A DNA stretch of 13,745 nucleotides from DATBLQ01 sp036555325 (GCA_036555325.1 DATBLQ010000087.1:1-13745), one strand, 5' to 3'; counted from the first letter of the stretch, positions 1 to 6,860 are shown. Numbers and translations are program-made. The notes: generated from the sequence alone by a model not told the origin.

Positions 1-2
1 AC

Positions 3-242
3 GTTCCTGTAGGCATGCTGGCGCAGCAGTCCGCGGGCATCGTCAGGCCGAGCCTCGAACGGGCAATCGGCGTGATCGACCGTCCGCAAACCGAGCGCCA
101 GAGCCACTATTTTCAAGCACATATCGCGGAACAGTTCGACGCAGTAATTCATTTGGATGAAACAAGAGCACTCGAACCTCAGGAATACACCTCCACATGG
201 GACGTGGGTGAAGTGCCAGAAACTTTCCCTCTTGTGGTTTAA
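3..242 (+). CDS. Erythromycin esterase-family protein, C-terminal end (5' part outside window)
   Basis: The reading frame is open from the window edge, so this is the tail of a longer gene; the methionine codon at 15 is internal. The visible part (about 79 residues) has the closing pattern I associate with the erythromycin esterase homologues common in soil proteobacteria: a stretch reading LERAIGVI, then ERQSHYF, then EQFDAVIHLDETRALEP, and a short tail ending in PETFPLVV. These homologues are often annotated as macrolide esterases but mostly have no proven substrate. The catalytic part lies upstream of the window. The next gene starts 10 bp after the stop, so the two are probably one operon. 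Family assignment is from memory of the C-terminal motif only. Confidence 0.75.
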   Translation, partial: VPVGMLAQQSAGIVRPSLERAIGVIDRPQTERQSHYFQAHIAEQFDAVIHLDETRALEPQEYTSTWDVGEVPETFPLVV

Positions 243-251
243 GAAAGGGCG

Positions 252-923
252 ATGGGTCAGCGTGCAGAAAATCAAGCCGAGGGGCGCAGCGTTCGTGTAA
301 CCGCAGGTCACGTCATTATCGATGGAGATCTGAGATTGCCACAAAGCGCCAAGGGAGTAGTGTTGTTTGCCCATGGCAGCGGAAGCAGTAGGCATAGTCC
401 CCGCAACCGATATGTGGCGAAATTGTTGAACGAATCTGGGCTTGGCACATTGCTGATTGACCTCTTGACCACGGATGAAGAGCAAGTCGATCTCAGAACC
501 GCAAGGCTAAGGTTCAATATCGGTCTCCTGGCGGAACGGTTAGTAGGAGCTACCGACTGGCTCACGCAGGACGAGTTGACCAAGCATCTCTACATTGGTT
601 ATTTCGGCGCGAGTACTGGGGCTGCGGCAGCGCTCGTCGCGGCCGCCGAGCGTCCAGAACAAGTACACGCTGTTGTGTCCCGCGGGGGACGTCCGGACCT
701 CGCTAATTCATGCCTACAGAGGGTAAGAGCTCCGACGTTGCTGATTGTCGGGGGCAATGACCTACCGGTCATCAAGTTCAATGAAAGTGCTTACGCGCAA
801 CTCAGCTCCGAGAAGCGCTTGGCCATTATACCGCGAGCAACCCATCTGTTTGAAGAACCAGGGGCGCTGGATGAAGTAGCTCGCCTGGCCGCGCAATGGT
901 TCTTGCAGCATATCTGCCACTAA
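252..923 (+). CDS. Alpha/beta hydrolase, dienelactone hydrolase-like
   Basis: A 223-aa soluble alpha/beta hydrolase. Residues 36-52 hold a beta-strand followed by HGSGSSRHSPRN, the oxyanion-hole loop of this subfamily. The nucleophile elbow is GASTG at 119-123 (Ser121). Asp170 in VGGND and His198 in RATHLF complete the triad, so it looks active. Members of this group occur alone or fused to a phosphoribosyltransferase; no such domain is present here. The ATG at 252 follows a GAAAGGG ribosome-binding-like stretch by 2-3 bases and lies 10 bp after the esterase-family gene, which supports an operon of two hydrolases. The substrate cannot be read from sequence. Confidence 0.88.
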   Translation: MGQRAENQAEGRSVRVTAGHVIIDGDLRLPQSAKGVVLFAHGSGSSRHSPRNRYVAKLLNESGLGTLLIDLLTTDEEQVDLRTARLRFNIGLLAERLVGATDWLTQDELTKHLYIGYFGASTGAAAALVAAAERPEQVHAVVSRGGRPDLANSCLQRVRAPTLLIVGGNDLPVIKFNESAYAQLSSEKRLAIIPRATHLFEEPGALDEVARLAAQWFLQHICH

Positions 924-975
924 ACCACCTTTGCTCAGGCAAATTGCAAGTCTGGCAGGAAATTTGGGAATTTAG

Positions 976-1293
976 GGCGCGCACACTGGCCACATGCCGC
1001 TGGCAGCCGTTATTCTAAGTGAAGGAGCTACAGGTCTATTCATTGGCGCTACGCTTGGGACAGTTGCTTTACCTCTCATCGTTTTCATCTTTGGAGAAGC
1101 AAAGCTTGCCATCGTGGTCGCCTTGTCGGTCGCCTGCGCGGGGGCCATCGCAAGCACTGTCAGGCTCCTTCTTCCTTGGACTTTTTCTCATCGCGGCATG
1201 GATCCCGTCTATGGCAGTGCTCCACTTGCCACCATTATTCAGGATCTCCTTAGCGTTTCCGTTTATTTCAGTTTTGCCAATATCTTGCTCTGA
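976..1293 (+). pseudogene. MgtE-type magnesium transporter, C-terminal remnant
   Basis: The open frame runs from just after a stop at 973 to 1293; the first ATG is at 994 (99 aa). The protein matches only the last part of the MgtE membrane domain: a helix around LSEGATGLFIGATLGTV, a helix IVVALSVACAGAIASTV, a loop with DPVYGSAPLATIIQD (compare the conserved DPA..S.P..TT..D of MgtE) and a final hydrophobic helix. The cytoplasmic N and CBS domains and the first membrane helices of MgtE are missing. An adjacent frame (about 974-994) reads RARTLAT, reminiscent of the preceding MgtE segment, which hints at a frameshift. No ribosome-binding site is evident. The 3' end overlaps the convergent NAD kinase gene by 26 bp. 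A short stand-alone family member is the alternative. Confidence 0.6.
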
Positions 1294-2023
1294 AATCCCG
1301 ATTCACGTCATCTTCCCGCAAAAGGGTTAGCGTCTTCTCTTTACGCAACGAAACCTGAACTGAGCTTATGTCTCTCGCCTCCCGAACAACCGTTTCGATT
1401 CTAACTGGTCGGTAGATCGGATCTGAAACCTGAATCTCTACAGGAACTCGGTCTTCAATAACAATATTCGACCAATGGGTTGGCCGACAAACCGATAAAC
1501 CAGTGACCGCCAGCAGCTGTGACTCCAACATCAATGTAGGACCTCCAGCCGACCGATTATATCCGGTGCTGCCTATTGGCGTGCTTATCAGCACTCCATC
1601 TCCAGCGAGGTGGACGGTTTCCCTTTCACCTAATCTTATGCTGAGCTTGGCTGCCTGTAACTGCTGACGACTGACTACGACCTCATTTATCCCAAGGAGG
1701 GTCTCAGTAGCCCCGTTCACACATATTACAGTCGCCTGTAACGGCGAAAACGATACTAGCCGACTCTTGTTCAGGCGTTGGCGTAAATTCCTCAAATCAT
1801 AACGGTTTCCCAATGCACCCACCGAGTCTTGGAGCCGCATTGCGAACACCGGCCTGCTCGGCGCTTCTAGCAGCGAATGCAAAACCTTAAGGGTAGTCCC
1901 GTCGCCACCGATCGCGACGATGTAGTCCGCCTCCGAAAACTCGCTCTGCCCATATGCATCTATGAGATGTTGCAACGCATCCTTTGCCGCAGGTTTTGGA
2001 GAGCCGACAAAATGTATCTTCAA
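1268..2023 (-). CDS. NAD kinase (ATP-NAD kinase family)
   Basis: A 251-aa protein of NAD kinase, the cytosolic enzyme that phosphorylates NAD+ to NADP+. Diagnostic motifs are GGDGT at 39-43, GINEVVV at 111-117 (the conserved NE pair) and GDGVLISTPIGSTGYNRSAGG at 141-161. Length is normal for bacterial NAD kinases, so it should be active. The only sensible start is TTG at 2023: an in-frame TAG lies six codons upstream and the N-terminal MKIHFVGSPK fits the family's first strand. No clear Shine-Dalgarno precedes it. It lies 73 bp downstream of hsp20 on the same strand and may be cotranscribed with it through a 13-bp hairpin. Its place in a stress island suggests an accessory, conditionally expressed copy; whether another nadK exists elsewhere cannot be seen. 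Confidence 0.9.
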   Translation of the reverse strand: MKIHFVGSPKPAAKDALQHLIDAYGQSEFSEADYIVAIGGDGTTLKVLHSLLEAPSRPVFAMRLQDSVGALGNRYDLRNLRQRLNKSRLVSFSPLQATVICVNGATETLLGINEVVVSRQQLQAAKLSIRLGERETVHLAGDGVLISTPIGSTGYNRSAGGPTLMLESQLLAVTGLSVCRPTHWSNIVIEDRVPVEIQVSDPIYRPVRIETVVREARDISSVQVSLRKEKTLTLLREDDVNRDFRARYWQN

Positions 2024-2044
2024 AGACGTGCCAGTTGGTAACTA

Positions 2045-2079
2045 GATCCAGTTGCGGTGGAATTATCCGCAACTGGATC
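2045..2079 (-). repeat. Perfect 13-bp inverted repeat in the hsp20-nadK gap
   Basis: Arms 2045-2057 and 2067-2079 (GATCCAGTTGCGG and its exact complement) are separated by 9 bases. In the minus-strand RNA the hairpin lies between the hsp20 stop and the NAD kinase TTG start. No U-run follows, so a simple intrinsic terminator is unlikely. Attenuation, mRNA stabilisation or control of nadK translation are possible. A further CAACTGG copy (plus-strand 2031-2037) sits just before the nadK start and could compete for the same 5' arm. Confidence 0.8.
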
Positions 2080-2096
2080 GATAAACTCAGAGCCAC

Positions 2097-2606
2097 TCAA
2101 GTCGATTTAACTTCAATCTTCTTTTCGGGCTTTTGAGCTTCCTTTCTTTTGGGCAGGGTAACTGTCAACACGCCCTTTTTAAAGCTCGCACCGATCTTTT
2201 CCGTGTCGATATCTTCAGGAAGCCTGAACGAGCGCTCGAATGATCCAAAGTGCCGTTCATGAACATAGTAATCCTTCTTTTTCTCCTCCTTCTCCTCTTC
2301 ACTGCGACCCCTAATAATAAGGCCGCCATTGGCGAGCTTTACCTCTACGTTCTTTTCATCCATGCCAGGCAGTTCGGCGGCGATTTCATAAGCGTTTTCG
2401 CGCTCAACGATATCGACCGCTGGTGTAGCGGCCCAGCTTAGTTCTCGCCGCCAGAATGGCTCGACATCGAAGAGCGAGCGCCTGAACGGCCGATCAAAGT
2501 CGTCAAAGAGACGCTCTACCTCGCGGCGCAGGCTTTCGAAAGGCCGCCACGGGTGCAACGCAGATTTTTCCTTCTTTTCAGGACTTTTTGGGTCGGTTTC
2601 CGGCAT
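2097..2606 (-). CDS. Small heat-shock protein, Hsp20/alpha-crystallin family
   Basis: A 169-aa ATP-independent holdase chaperone of the cytoplasm. After a charged N-terminal arm (residues 1-60, with HPWRPFESLRREVERLFDDFDRPF), the alpha-crystallin domain runs from about 60 to 155: PAVDIVERENAYEIAAELPGM, KLANGGLIIRGRSEEEKEEK, RHFGSFERSFRLPEDID and the family's signature GVLTVTLPK. The tail KKIEVKS resembles the conserved C-terminal anchor. The start is secure: AAGGAGGGATT ends a few bases before the ATG. It is divergent from groEL; a FixK/FNR-like box at 2664-2677 is centred so that a class II promoter would start near 2629, giving a leader of about 23 nt. Class B-like Hsp20s of this type often accompany stress islands. 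Confidence 0.95.
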   Translation of the reverse strand: MPETDPKSPEKKEKSALHPWRPFESLRREVERLFDDFDRPFRRSLFDVEPFWRRELSWAATPAVDIVERENAYEIAAELPGMDEKNVEVKLANGGLIIRGRSEEEKEEKKKDYYVHERHFGSFERSFRLPEDIDTEKIGASFKKGVLTVTLPKRKEAQKPEKKIEVKST

Positions 2607-2663
2607 CTAATCCCTCCTTCGTTTGAGATATCGGTGACGCTAACGCGACACGCCAAACCTATA

Positions 2664-2677
2664 TTGATCTAGGTCAA
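2664..2677 (-). promoter_or_regulatory. FixK/FNR-type box for hsp20
   Basis: TTGATCTAGGTCAA matches the FNR/FixK consensus TTGAT-N4-RTCAA. Its centre (2670.5) would put a class II (-41.5) start near 2629 on the minus strand, about 23 nt before the hsp20 ATG. Orientation is inferred from this spacing because the site is near-palindromic. Confidence 0.78.
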
Positions 2678-2705
2678 AACCGCCAGGTCCTCGCGTCTTA
2701 TTGAT

Positions 2706-2719
2706 TTGCGCCAGATCAA
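2706..2719 (+). promoter_or_regulatory. FixK-type box for groEL
   Basis: TTGCGCCAGATCAA fits the relaxed rhizobial FixK pattern TTG(A/C)-N6-(T/G)CAA. Centre 2712.5 predicts a start near 2754, with TAGAAG at 2740-2745 as a possible -10 element, and leaves about 25 nt before the groEL ATG. With the box at 2664 this makes a divergent promoter with one operator per direction, 28 bp apart. Confidence 0.65.
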
Positions 2720-2778
2720 AGCGTCGTTTGTTGGCAGGCTAGAAGCTGCTTATTGAACGCAAAAGACGAGGTATTCAT

Positions 2779-4398
2779 ATGGCACACAAGCAGGTTCTCT
2801 TTCGATCTTCTGCCCGCGAAAAGATCTTGCGGGGCGCAACGCAACTTGCTGATGCGATAAGCGTGACGTTGGGACCTCGATCTAAGTCGGTGCTGATCGA
2901 GAAAAAGTGGGGAGCTCCTATTGTCTGTAATGACGGGGTTACGATAGCTAAGGAATTCGACCTCAAGGATCCCGAGGAAAACTTAGGTGCCCGGATGCTG
3001 CGACAAGCAGCAGAGAAAACTGGCGACATGGTGGGTGACGGCACCAGTACGTCGACGATTCTCGCTCACGCGATATTTGCGGATGGCGTGCGCAATGTTG
3101 TAGCGGGGGCCAGCGCAATCGATATCAAGCGCGGTCTCGACCGGGGAGCCAAGTGTGCGATCGAGACCCTCAAAGCACTCTCCAGACCTGTTGCTACCCG
3201 CAAGGAGAAGGCGCAAGTCGCGGCAATTTCCGCCCATAACGATCTCGCAATCGGTGAGCTCGTAGCTAATGCGATGGATAAGGTCGGTGCTGAGGGGGTG
3301 ATCACGGTTGAGGAGTCGAAGACTACCGAGACAACGCTCGAAGTGGTCGAGGGAATGCAATTCGACCGTGGCTTTCTTTCACCCTACTTTGTCACCAACG
3401 AGAAGATGGAAGCCGTGCTGGAAGACGCACTGATCCTTATTTCCGATCGAAAAATCAGCGCTTTGAAGGACTTCTTGCCTATCCTCGATCTCGTGCTAAA
3501 GGCCGGACGACCCTTGTTGGTTGTTGCCGAAGACGTGGAGAGCGAAGCCCTCGCCACGCTGATTGTCAACCACGTCCGGGGCACTCTGAAAAGCTGTGCT
3601 GTGAAAGCACCAGGGTTCGGCGACCGGCGCAAGGCAATGTTGCAGGATCTTGCCATCTTGACGGGTGGACAGCTTGTCTCCGAAGAGCTCGGGCTAAAGC
3701 TCGAAAACACTACCGTTGAGCAGCTAGGACGCGCCAAACGCCTTGTGGTGGACAAGGATAACACAACCATTATTGACGGCGGCGGCCCAAGGAAGCAGAT
3801 CGATGATCGCATTGAGCAAATACGCCGTGAAATCGAGAAAACAACGAGCGACTACGATCGCGAGAAACTGCAGGAGCGATTGGGCAAGTTATCCGGTGGC
3901 GTTGCGGTAATACGTGTTGGCGCACCTTCCGAGGCGGAGATGAAATCAAAAAAAGAAGCGCTTGATGACGCAATCAGCGCCACCAAAGCGGCCGTTGCTG
4001 AGGGTGTTGTGCCCGGAGGCGGTTTGGCGTTGTTGCGCTGCATCGAGGCTGTAACGCGGGAAGAAGTGAAGTGTGACGGAGACGAAAAAACCGGTGTTCA
4101 GATTCTGAAAAAAGCGCTCGAGGCGCCTGCCCGTCAAATAGCGGAAAACTCCGCCGTCGATGGCGGCGTCGTGGTCGCCCGCATGCTGGGCGGTAAGGGA
4201 AATGAAGGTTTTGATGCAAGCAGAAAAGAGTATGTGGACCTGATTGAGGCGGGCATCATCGATCCGACAAAGGTCGTTCGCGTTGGGCTAGAAAATGCTG
4301 TATCGGTTGCGAGCGTCCTGCTGCTTACCGAGGCTACGATGACCGAGATTCCAGAAGAGAAAAAGGAGCGCGTCGCCGAGCCGGAAATGGGCATATAG
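2779..4398 (+). CDS. groEL: GroEL-type chaperonin (Hsp60), orphan and divergent
   Basis: A 539-aa group I chaperonin subunit, full length. ATP-site motifs are present: LGPRSKSVLI (usually LGPKGRNVV), NDGVTIAKE, GDGTSTSTILAHAI around residues 86-99, and AVAEGVVPGGGLALLR near 410. The hydrophobic apical segments and a final VLLLTEATMTEIPE are conserved. Departures from a housekeeping GroEL: the R/S substitutions in the first nucleotide loop, the unusual start MAHKQVLFRSSAREK, and an acidic tail ending EPEMGI in place of the GGM-rich tail. No groES is adjacent, so it would borrow the co-chaperonin from elsewhere or work differently. GAGG at 2768-2771 is a suitably spaced ribosome-binding site. 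Its FixK-like box and the divergent hsp20 imply expression when oxygen is low. Confidence 0.95.
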   Translation: MAHKQVLFRSSAREKILRGATQLADAISVTLGPRSKSVLIEKKWGAPIVCNDGVTIAKEFDLKDPEENLGARMLRQAAEKTGDMVGDGTSTSTILAHAIFADGVRNVVAGASAIDIKRGLDRGAKCAIETLKALSRPVATRKEKAQVAAISAHNDLAIGELVANAMDKVGAEGVITVEESKTTETTLEVVEGMQFDRGFLSPYFVTNEKMEAVLEDALILISDRKISALKDFLPILDLVLKAGRPLLVVAEDVESEALATLIVNHVRGTLKSCAVKAPGFGDRRKAMLQDLAILTGGQLVSEELGLKLENTTVEQLGRAKRLVVDKDNTTIIDGGGPRKQIDDRIEQIRREIEKTTSDYDREKLQERLGKLSGGVAVIRVGAPSEAEMKSKKEALDDAISATKAAVAEGVVPGGGLALLRCIEAVTREEVKCDGDEKTGVQILKKALEAPARQIAENSAVDGGVVVARMLGGKGNEGFDASRKEYVDLIEAGIIDPTKVVRVGLENAVSVASVLLLTEATMTEIPEEKKERVAEPEMGI

Positions 4399-4436
4399 AA
4401 AATCAGGGCAACGGCCAAATGCGCTGCGAACACGGT

Positions 4437-4450
4437 TTGACGTAGATCAA
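4437..4450 (+). promoter_or_regulatory. FixK/FNR-type box upstream of the 63-aa gene
   Basis: TTGACGTAGATCAA is a clean TTGA-N6-TCAA operator 38 bp after the groEL stop. Centre 4443.5 predicts a class II start at about 4485, that is, at or one base before the ATG at 4486. TAATGT at 4475-4480 could be part of the -10 element. This geometry suggests a leaderless or very short-leader transcript. Confidence 0.75.
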
Positions 4451-4485
4451 AGCACAATAGCAGGCAGTGCTTCCTAATGTAACCA

Positions 4486-4677
4486 ATGAAGCATTGGCAA
4501 CCGATAGAAAAAGCACCTTTCGATCGCCGACTCGAAGTGGCTGTACTCGATTGGGATGGAGCGCACGCACTGGTATTTCCATGCCGCCGAGTTCTTGGCG
4601 GATGGGTTAATGCCGATTCCAATAAAATCGTCGATGTGCGACCAACTCATTGGCGTGAGTGGCAAGACGCTACCTAG
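4486..4677 (+). CDS. Small conserved-type protein, 63 aa, function unknown
   Basis: MKHWQPIEKAPFDRRLEVAVLDWDGAHALVFPCRRVLGGWVNADSNK... ending in RPTHWREW. The W-QPIEKAP opening and the PTHWREW ending recall the small DUF551-like proteins, and I believe close relatives occur in rhizobia, but no function is known to me. There are no membrane segments or metal motif. The first bases of the coding region lie about where a class II FixK start would fall, and no Shine-Dalgarno precedes the ATG, so translation may be leaderless. Its last 8 bp overlap the convergent 53-aa gene. Codon composition resembles the neighbours. Existence as a gene is well supported; its role is not. Confidence 0.7.
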   Translation: MKHWQPIEKAPFDRRLEVAVLDWDGAHALVFPCRRVLGGWVNADSNKIVDVRPTHWREWQDAT

Positions 4678-4831
4678 CCTCGCGTTTTTTCGCAGGATTG
4701 GCGAGCGCCTCCAGTTTCGCTTCCTCCTCCGCAAGCAGACGCACTAGGGTCTGCCGCTTCGTCTCGTCCATCTCCGCCGCAAGCTGCTTCCGAAAATGCT
4801 CAATGTTCAAACGAGCTACAATCCTATCCAT
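4670..4831 (-). CDS. Small charged helical protein, 53 aa, function unknown
   Basis: A short frame on the minus strand reading MDRIVARLNIEHFRKQLAAE, then MDETKRQTLVRLLAEEEAKL, then EALANPAKKREAR. It is strongly amphipathic and charged, predicted wholly helical and possibly coiled-coil. I associate this pattern (ARLNIEHFRK...DETKRQTL.RLLAEEE.KL) with tiny uncharacterised rhizobial proteins often seen in multiple paralogues. GGGAGAGG lies 11-18 bases before the ATG, a slightly distant ribosome-binding site. It is convergent with the 63-aa gene (8-bp overlap). No FixK-like box was found upstream. It could be a regulator or adaptor, but nothing in the sequence says which. Confidence 0.7.
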   Translation of the reverse strand: MDRIVARLNIEHFRKQLAAEMDETKRQTLVRLLAEEEAKLEALANPAKKREAR

Positions 4832-5108
4832 GGAGGTCCAACCTCTCCCATTTCTAATATAAACTGCTAATGCATGACGGTAAAGTAACAGTCGGGCTTG
4901 CGACCATGATGTTCCTCGATACAGGCCAATAGCTTTATGTAGACTTCACAGTGAGACCAGGCGAACCGGATGACCACAAGCCTTGCTGATTGGCGGTGTC
5001 TTGGGAACAAGAGTTGCAAGCGTCTCTTTTCGCTTCTGGAGCGGTTCTTTGCTAAATCCCTTAAGAAACAGAAGGTCGAACACGCAATAGAGCAAACGGA
5101 TCAATCAA
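4832..5108. other. 277-bp non-coding gap
   Basis: Lies between the divergent starts of the 53-aa protein and the channel gene, so it should hold both promoters. I see no FixK-type box, no strong hairpin and no convincing short gene. The plus-strand frame from 4970 runs on into the channel gene out of phase and has no family features. Confidence 0.5.
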
Positions 5109-5543
5109 ATGATGATCTTAAATCTTGCGGCCGGAACTCTGGTAATTGCGATCACTGTTCTCATACATACTTTGGGTCTGATCGGCGTTACACGAACCAT
5201 GGCGTGGCTAGTCGATCATTTTCGAATGCATGGTCGCAGGAGTCGTATCCTGGCTATGGTGACAGTTGTTTTCGGACTGTTTGCCATCTTAACAGTTGAA
5301 GTTTGGCTGTGGGCTCTTTGCTATATGATTTTGGGTGCCTTCACCGATTTCTCGACAGCGCTGTATTTCTCAACTGTTACTTTTTCTACTCTCGGCTTTG
5401 GTGATGTCGTCCCCACCGAATCGTGGCGCCTGTTTGCTGCATTGGAAGCTGTGAATGGCTTTCTGCTGATCGGCTGGTCGACCGCCTATCTGATCGCTGC
5501 GTCAACAAGGATAGGCCCATTTCGGATCGGAGAACATTTCTGA
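5109..5543 (+). CDS. Small potassium channel-like protein (ion channel, 2TM-type pore)
   Basis: A 144-aa inner-membrane protein. It has an N-terminal helix (about 7-28), a short basic loop (HFRMHGRRSR), a second helix (48-72), a re-entrant pore helix (82-92) and a last helix (106-131). The pore loop STLGFGDV (93-100) contains the K+-channel selectivity-filter pattern T-x-G-[FY]-G-D, so it probably forms tetrameric potassium-type channels. There is no RCK/TrkA regulatory domain, so gating is unclear. The start is ATG 5109 or the adjacent ATG 5112; neither has a good ribosome-binding site. Its stop is 30 bp from the stop of the convergent iron permease-family gene. Ion conduction is inferred from the filter motif only. 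Confidence 0.85.
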   Translation: MMILNLAAGTLVIAITVLIHTLGLIGVTRTMAWLVDHFRMHGRRSRILAMVTVVFGLFAILTVEVWLWALCYMILGAFTDFSTALYFSTVTFSTLGFGDVVPTESWRLFAALEAVNGFLLIGWSTAYLIAASTRIGPFRIGEHF

Positions 5544-5573
5544 TATTCAGCCAGTGACATTGTTCCTCATTGT

Positions 5574-6038
5574 TCAATTGTTTGATTCGATCTTTTTGTG
5601 GTGGCGCCGCTCTGCCTCGTCGACGGAATGCGAGCTAAATAGGTCATGCTGTTGTTTCGACAATGCGGCCAGCTGCTGGTAATGCCGATGCAAGGTCTCC
5701 AGCTCGCGCTCACTCAGGTCCTCGATATCGACGAGCCGATTGCTAGCGCCTCGGAGCGACGCCACAATTTCGTTGAGCTTTAGTTGAATCGCCAGAGCAT
5801 CCTTGTTCTGGGCACGCTGGATGAGAAAGACCATCAGAAAAGTAACGATGGTCGTTCCAGTGTTGATAATAAGCTGCCACGTGTTTGAGAAGTCAAAGAG
5901 TGGTCCTGTGGCTAACCACGTGACAATCACAAGAAACGCGAGTGTGAAAGCCCAAGAACTACCGGTCCAGTGTGTGGCCCACTGTGATGCTCGTTCGAGT
6001 AGATGGCCAATTTGAGATTGCGGACGTTGGGGATGCAT
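5574..6038 (-). CDS. Low-affinity iron permease family protein
   Basis: A 154-aa membrane protein of the family related to the yeast low-affinity iron transporter (Pfam Iron_permease). Visible features are two transmembrane helices (about 28-48, WAFTLAFLVIVTWLATGPLF; and 53-75), the strongly conserved block SNTWQLIINTGTTIVTFLMVFLIQ-RAQNKDALAIQLKLNE at 51-90, and a cytoplasmic helical, charged C-terminal tail (ASNRLVDIEDLSERELETLHRHY). Bacterial members are short and largely uncharacterised; iron transport is by homology only, and two helices are few for a permease, so an oligomer or a non-transport role is possible. AGG about 12 bases before the ATG is a weak ribosome-binding site. Convergent with the channel gene. 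Confidence 0.88.
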   Translation of the reverse strand: MHPQRPQSQIGHLLERASQWATHWTGSSWAFTLAFLVIVTWLATGPLFDFSNTWQLIINTGTTIVTFLMVFLIQRAQNKDALAIQLKLNEIVASLRGASNRLVDIEDLSERELETLHRHYQQLAALSKQQHDLFSSHSVDEAERRHHKKIESNN

Positions 6039-6259
6039 TGTTCTAACCTGATAGATGTGAGTAGCTGGTGCTGATATTGTCTACTGAGCCACCTCACGGC
6101 AATCTAGGGCAACTTTCACTAATGAGCGGCATCCCTGCGTCGAATTTCAAGAACGGCTCGCTACCTATGAAAGGTAGCTCCTTGGATCGAGGGATAAGTC
6201 GGAAACGACAAGTATATCATCAAGTACTGTCGATCGGCTTGGCTTTTTTGAGCAAGCTC

Positions 6260-6273
6260 TTGACCCAAATCAA
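6260..6273 (+). promoter_or_regulatory. FixK/FNR-type box upstream of the universal stress protein
   Basis: TTGACCCAAATCAA matches TTGA-N6-TCAA. Centre 6266.5 predicts a class II start near 6308, 19 nt before the ATG at 6327, with the ribosome-binding site inside the short leader. FixK/FNR control of universal stress proteins is well known in proteobacteria. Confidence 0.78.
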
Positions 6274-6326
6274 AGCCGATGCTTCCTACCTGGATCATCC
6301 AGAAGGTGGCTTTTGAGGAAAGTAAC

Positions 6327-6860
6327 ATGATTGGAAAAATCCTCGTCGCAGTCGATGGCTCCACGCAGGCCGGTAAAGCACTCGATCTTGCGATAGACAT
6401 GGCCAAGGCCTTCGCCGCTGAATTGACCGTCCTACACATTATCTCCGAGCAGGCGCTGACTGAAGGTGAGCGTCGCCTGGCCGGGAGCGAATATCAGGCT
6501 GAAGTGCTACAAGCAGTTGGCGGTTCGCAATTCACCGCCCCTTTGGGATCGGCCCCGATGTCTGTCGAGGATCTTGTGGGCGCAAGCTACAGTGTCGGAG
6601 TGGCCATCCGTACTGCGATTGGCCGGGCGATAGTGGACCGGGCCGAGACGGATGCCAGAAGCCAGCGAGTAACGTCAGTGAAGACGATGTTGAGGGACGG
6701 CGACCCAGCGTCCGTCATCATCGAAGTAGCGAATGACGAAAAACCAGACCTGTTGGTCATGGGTAGCCGTGGTCTTGGCGGAATGCAACGGCTGCTATTG
6801 GGAAGCGTCTCGCAGAAGGTCAGCCATTCGGCTGGATGTACGGTTACCATCGTAAAGTGA
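6327..6860 (+). CDS. Universal stress protein, UspA family
   Basis: A 177-aa single-domain cytosolic Usp. The first strand KILVAVDGS carries the ATP-contacting Asp10. The nucleotide signature G-2x-G-9x-G(S/T) is intact: GSRG at 146-149, nine residues, then GS at 159-160, so this is an ATP-binding Usp. A segment of about 40 residues (47-90, with YQAEVLQAVGGSQFTAPLGSAPMSVEDL) is longer than in E. coli UspA and typical of rhizobial members. The start is chosen at 6327 because GAGGAAAG precedes it at the right distance; the frame is open to 6279 but those codons fall across the predicted promoter. Monocistronic; a long gap follows. Confidence 0.93.
   Translation: MIGKILVAVDGSTQAGKALDLAIDMAKAFAAELTVLHIISEQALTEGERRLAGSEYQAEVLQAVGGSQFTAPLGSAPMSVEDLVGASYSVGVAIRTAIGRAIVDRAETDARSQRVTSVKTMLRDGDPASVIIEVANDEKPDLLVMGSRGLGGMQRLLLGSVSQKVSHSAGCTVTIVK

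Noticed and set aside
932..943. TTGCTCAGGCAA before the MgtE remnant
   Set aside because: Half-sites TTGC and GCAA are 4 bp apart in place of 6, so it does not fit the operator.
2250..2441. Hydrophobic 63-codon plus-strand frame opposite hsp20
   Set aside because: It is antisense to the charged EEEKEEKKK segment of Hsp20, which automatically yields a leucine-rich frame; no ribosome-binding site.
4970..5299. 109-codon frame overlapping the channel gene
   Set aside because: Overlaps the channel coding sequence in another frame and has Ser/Cys-rich composition with no family features.
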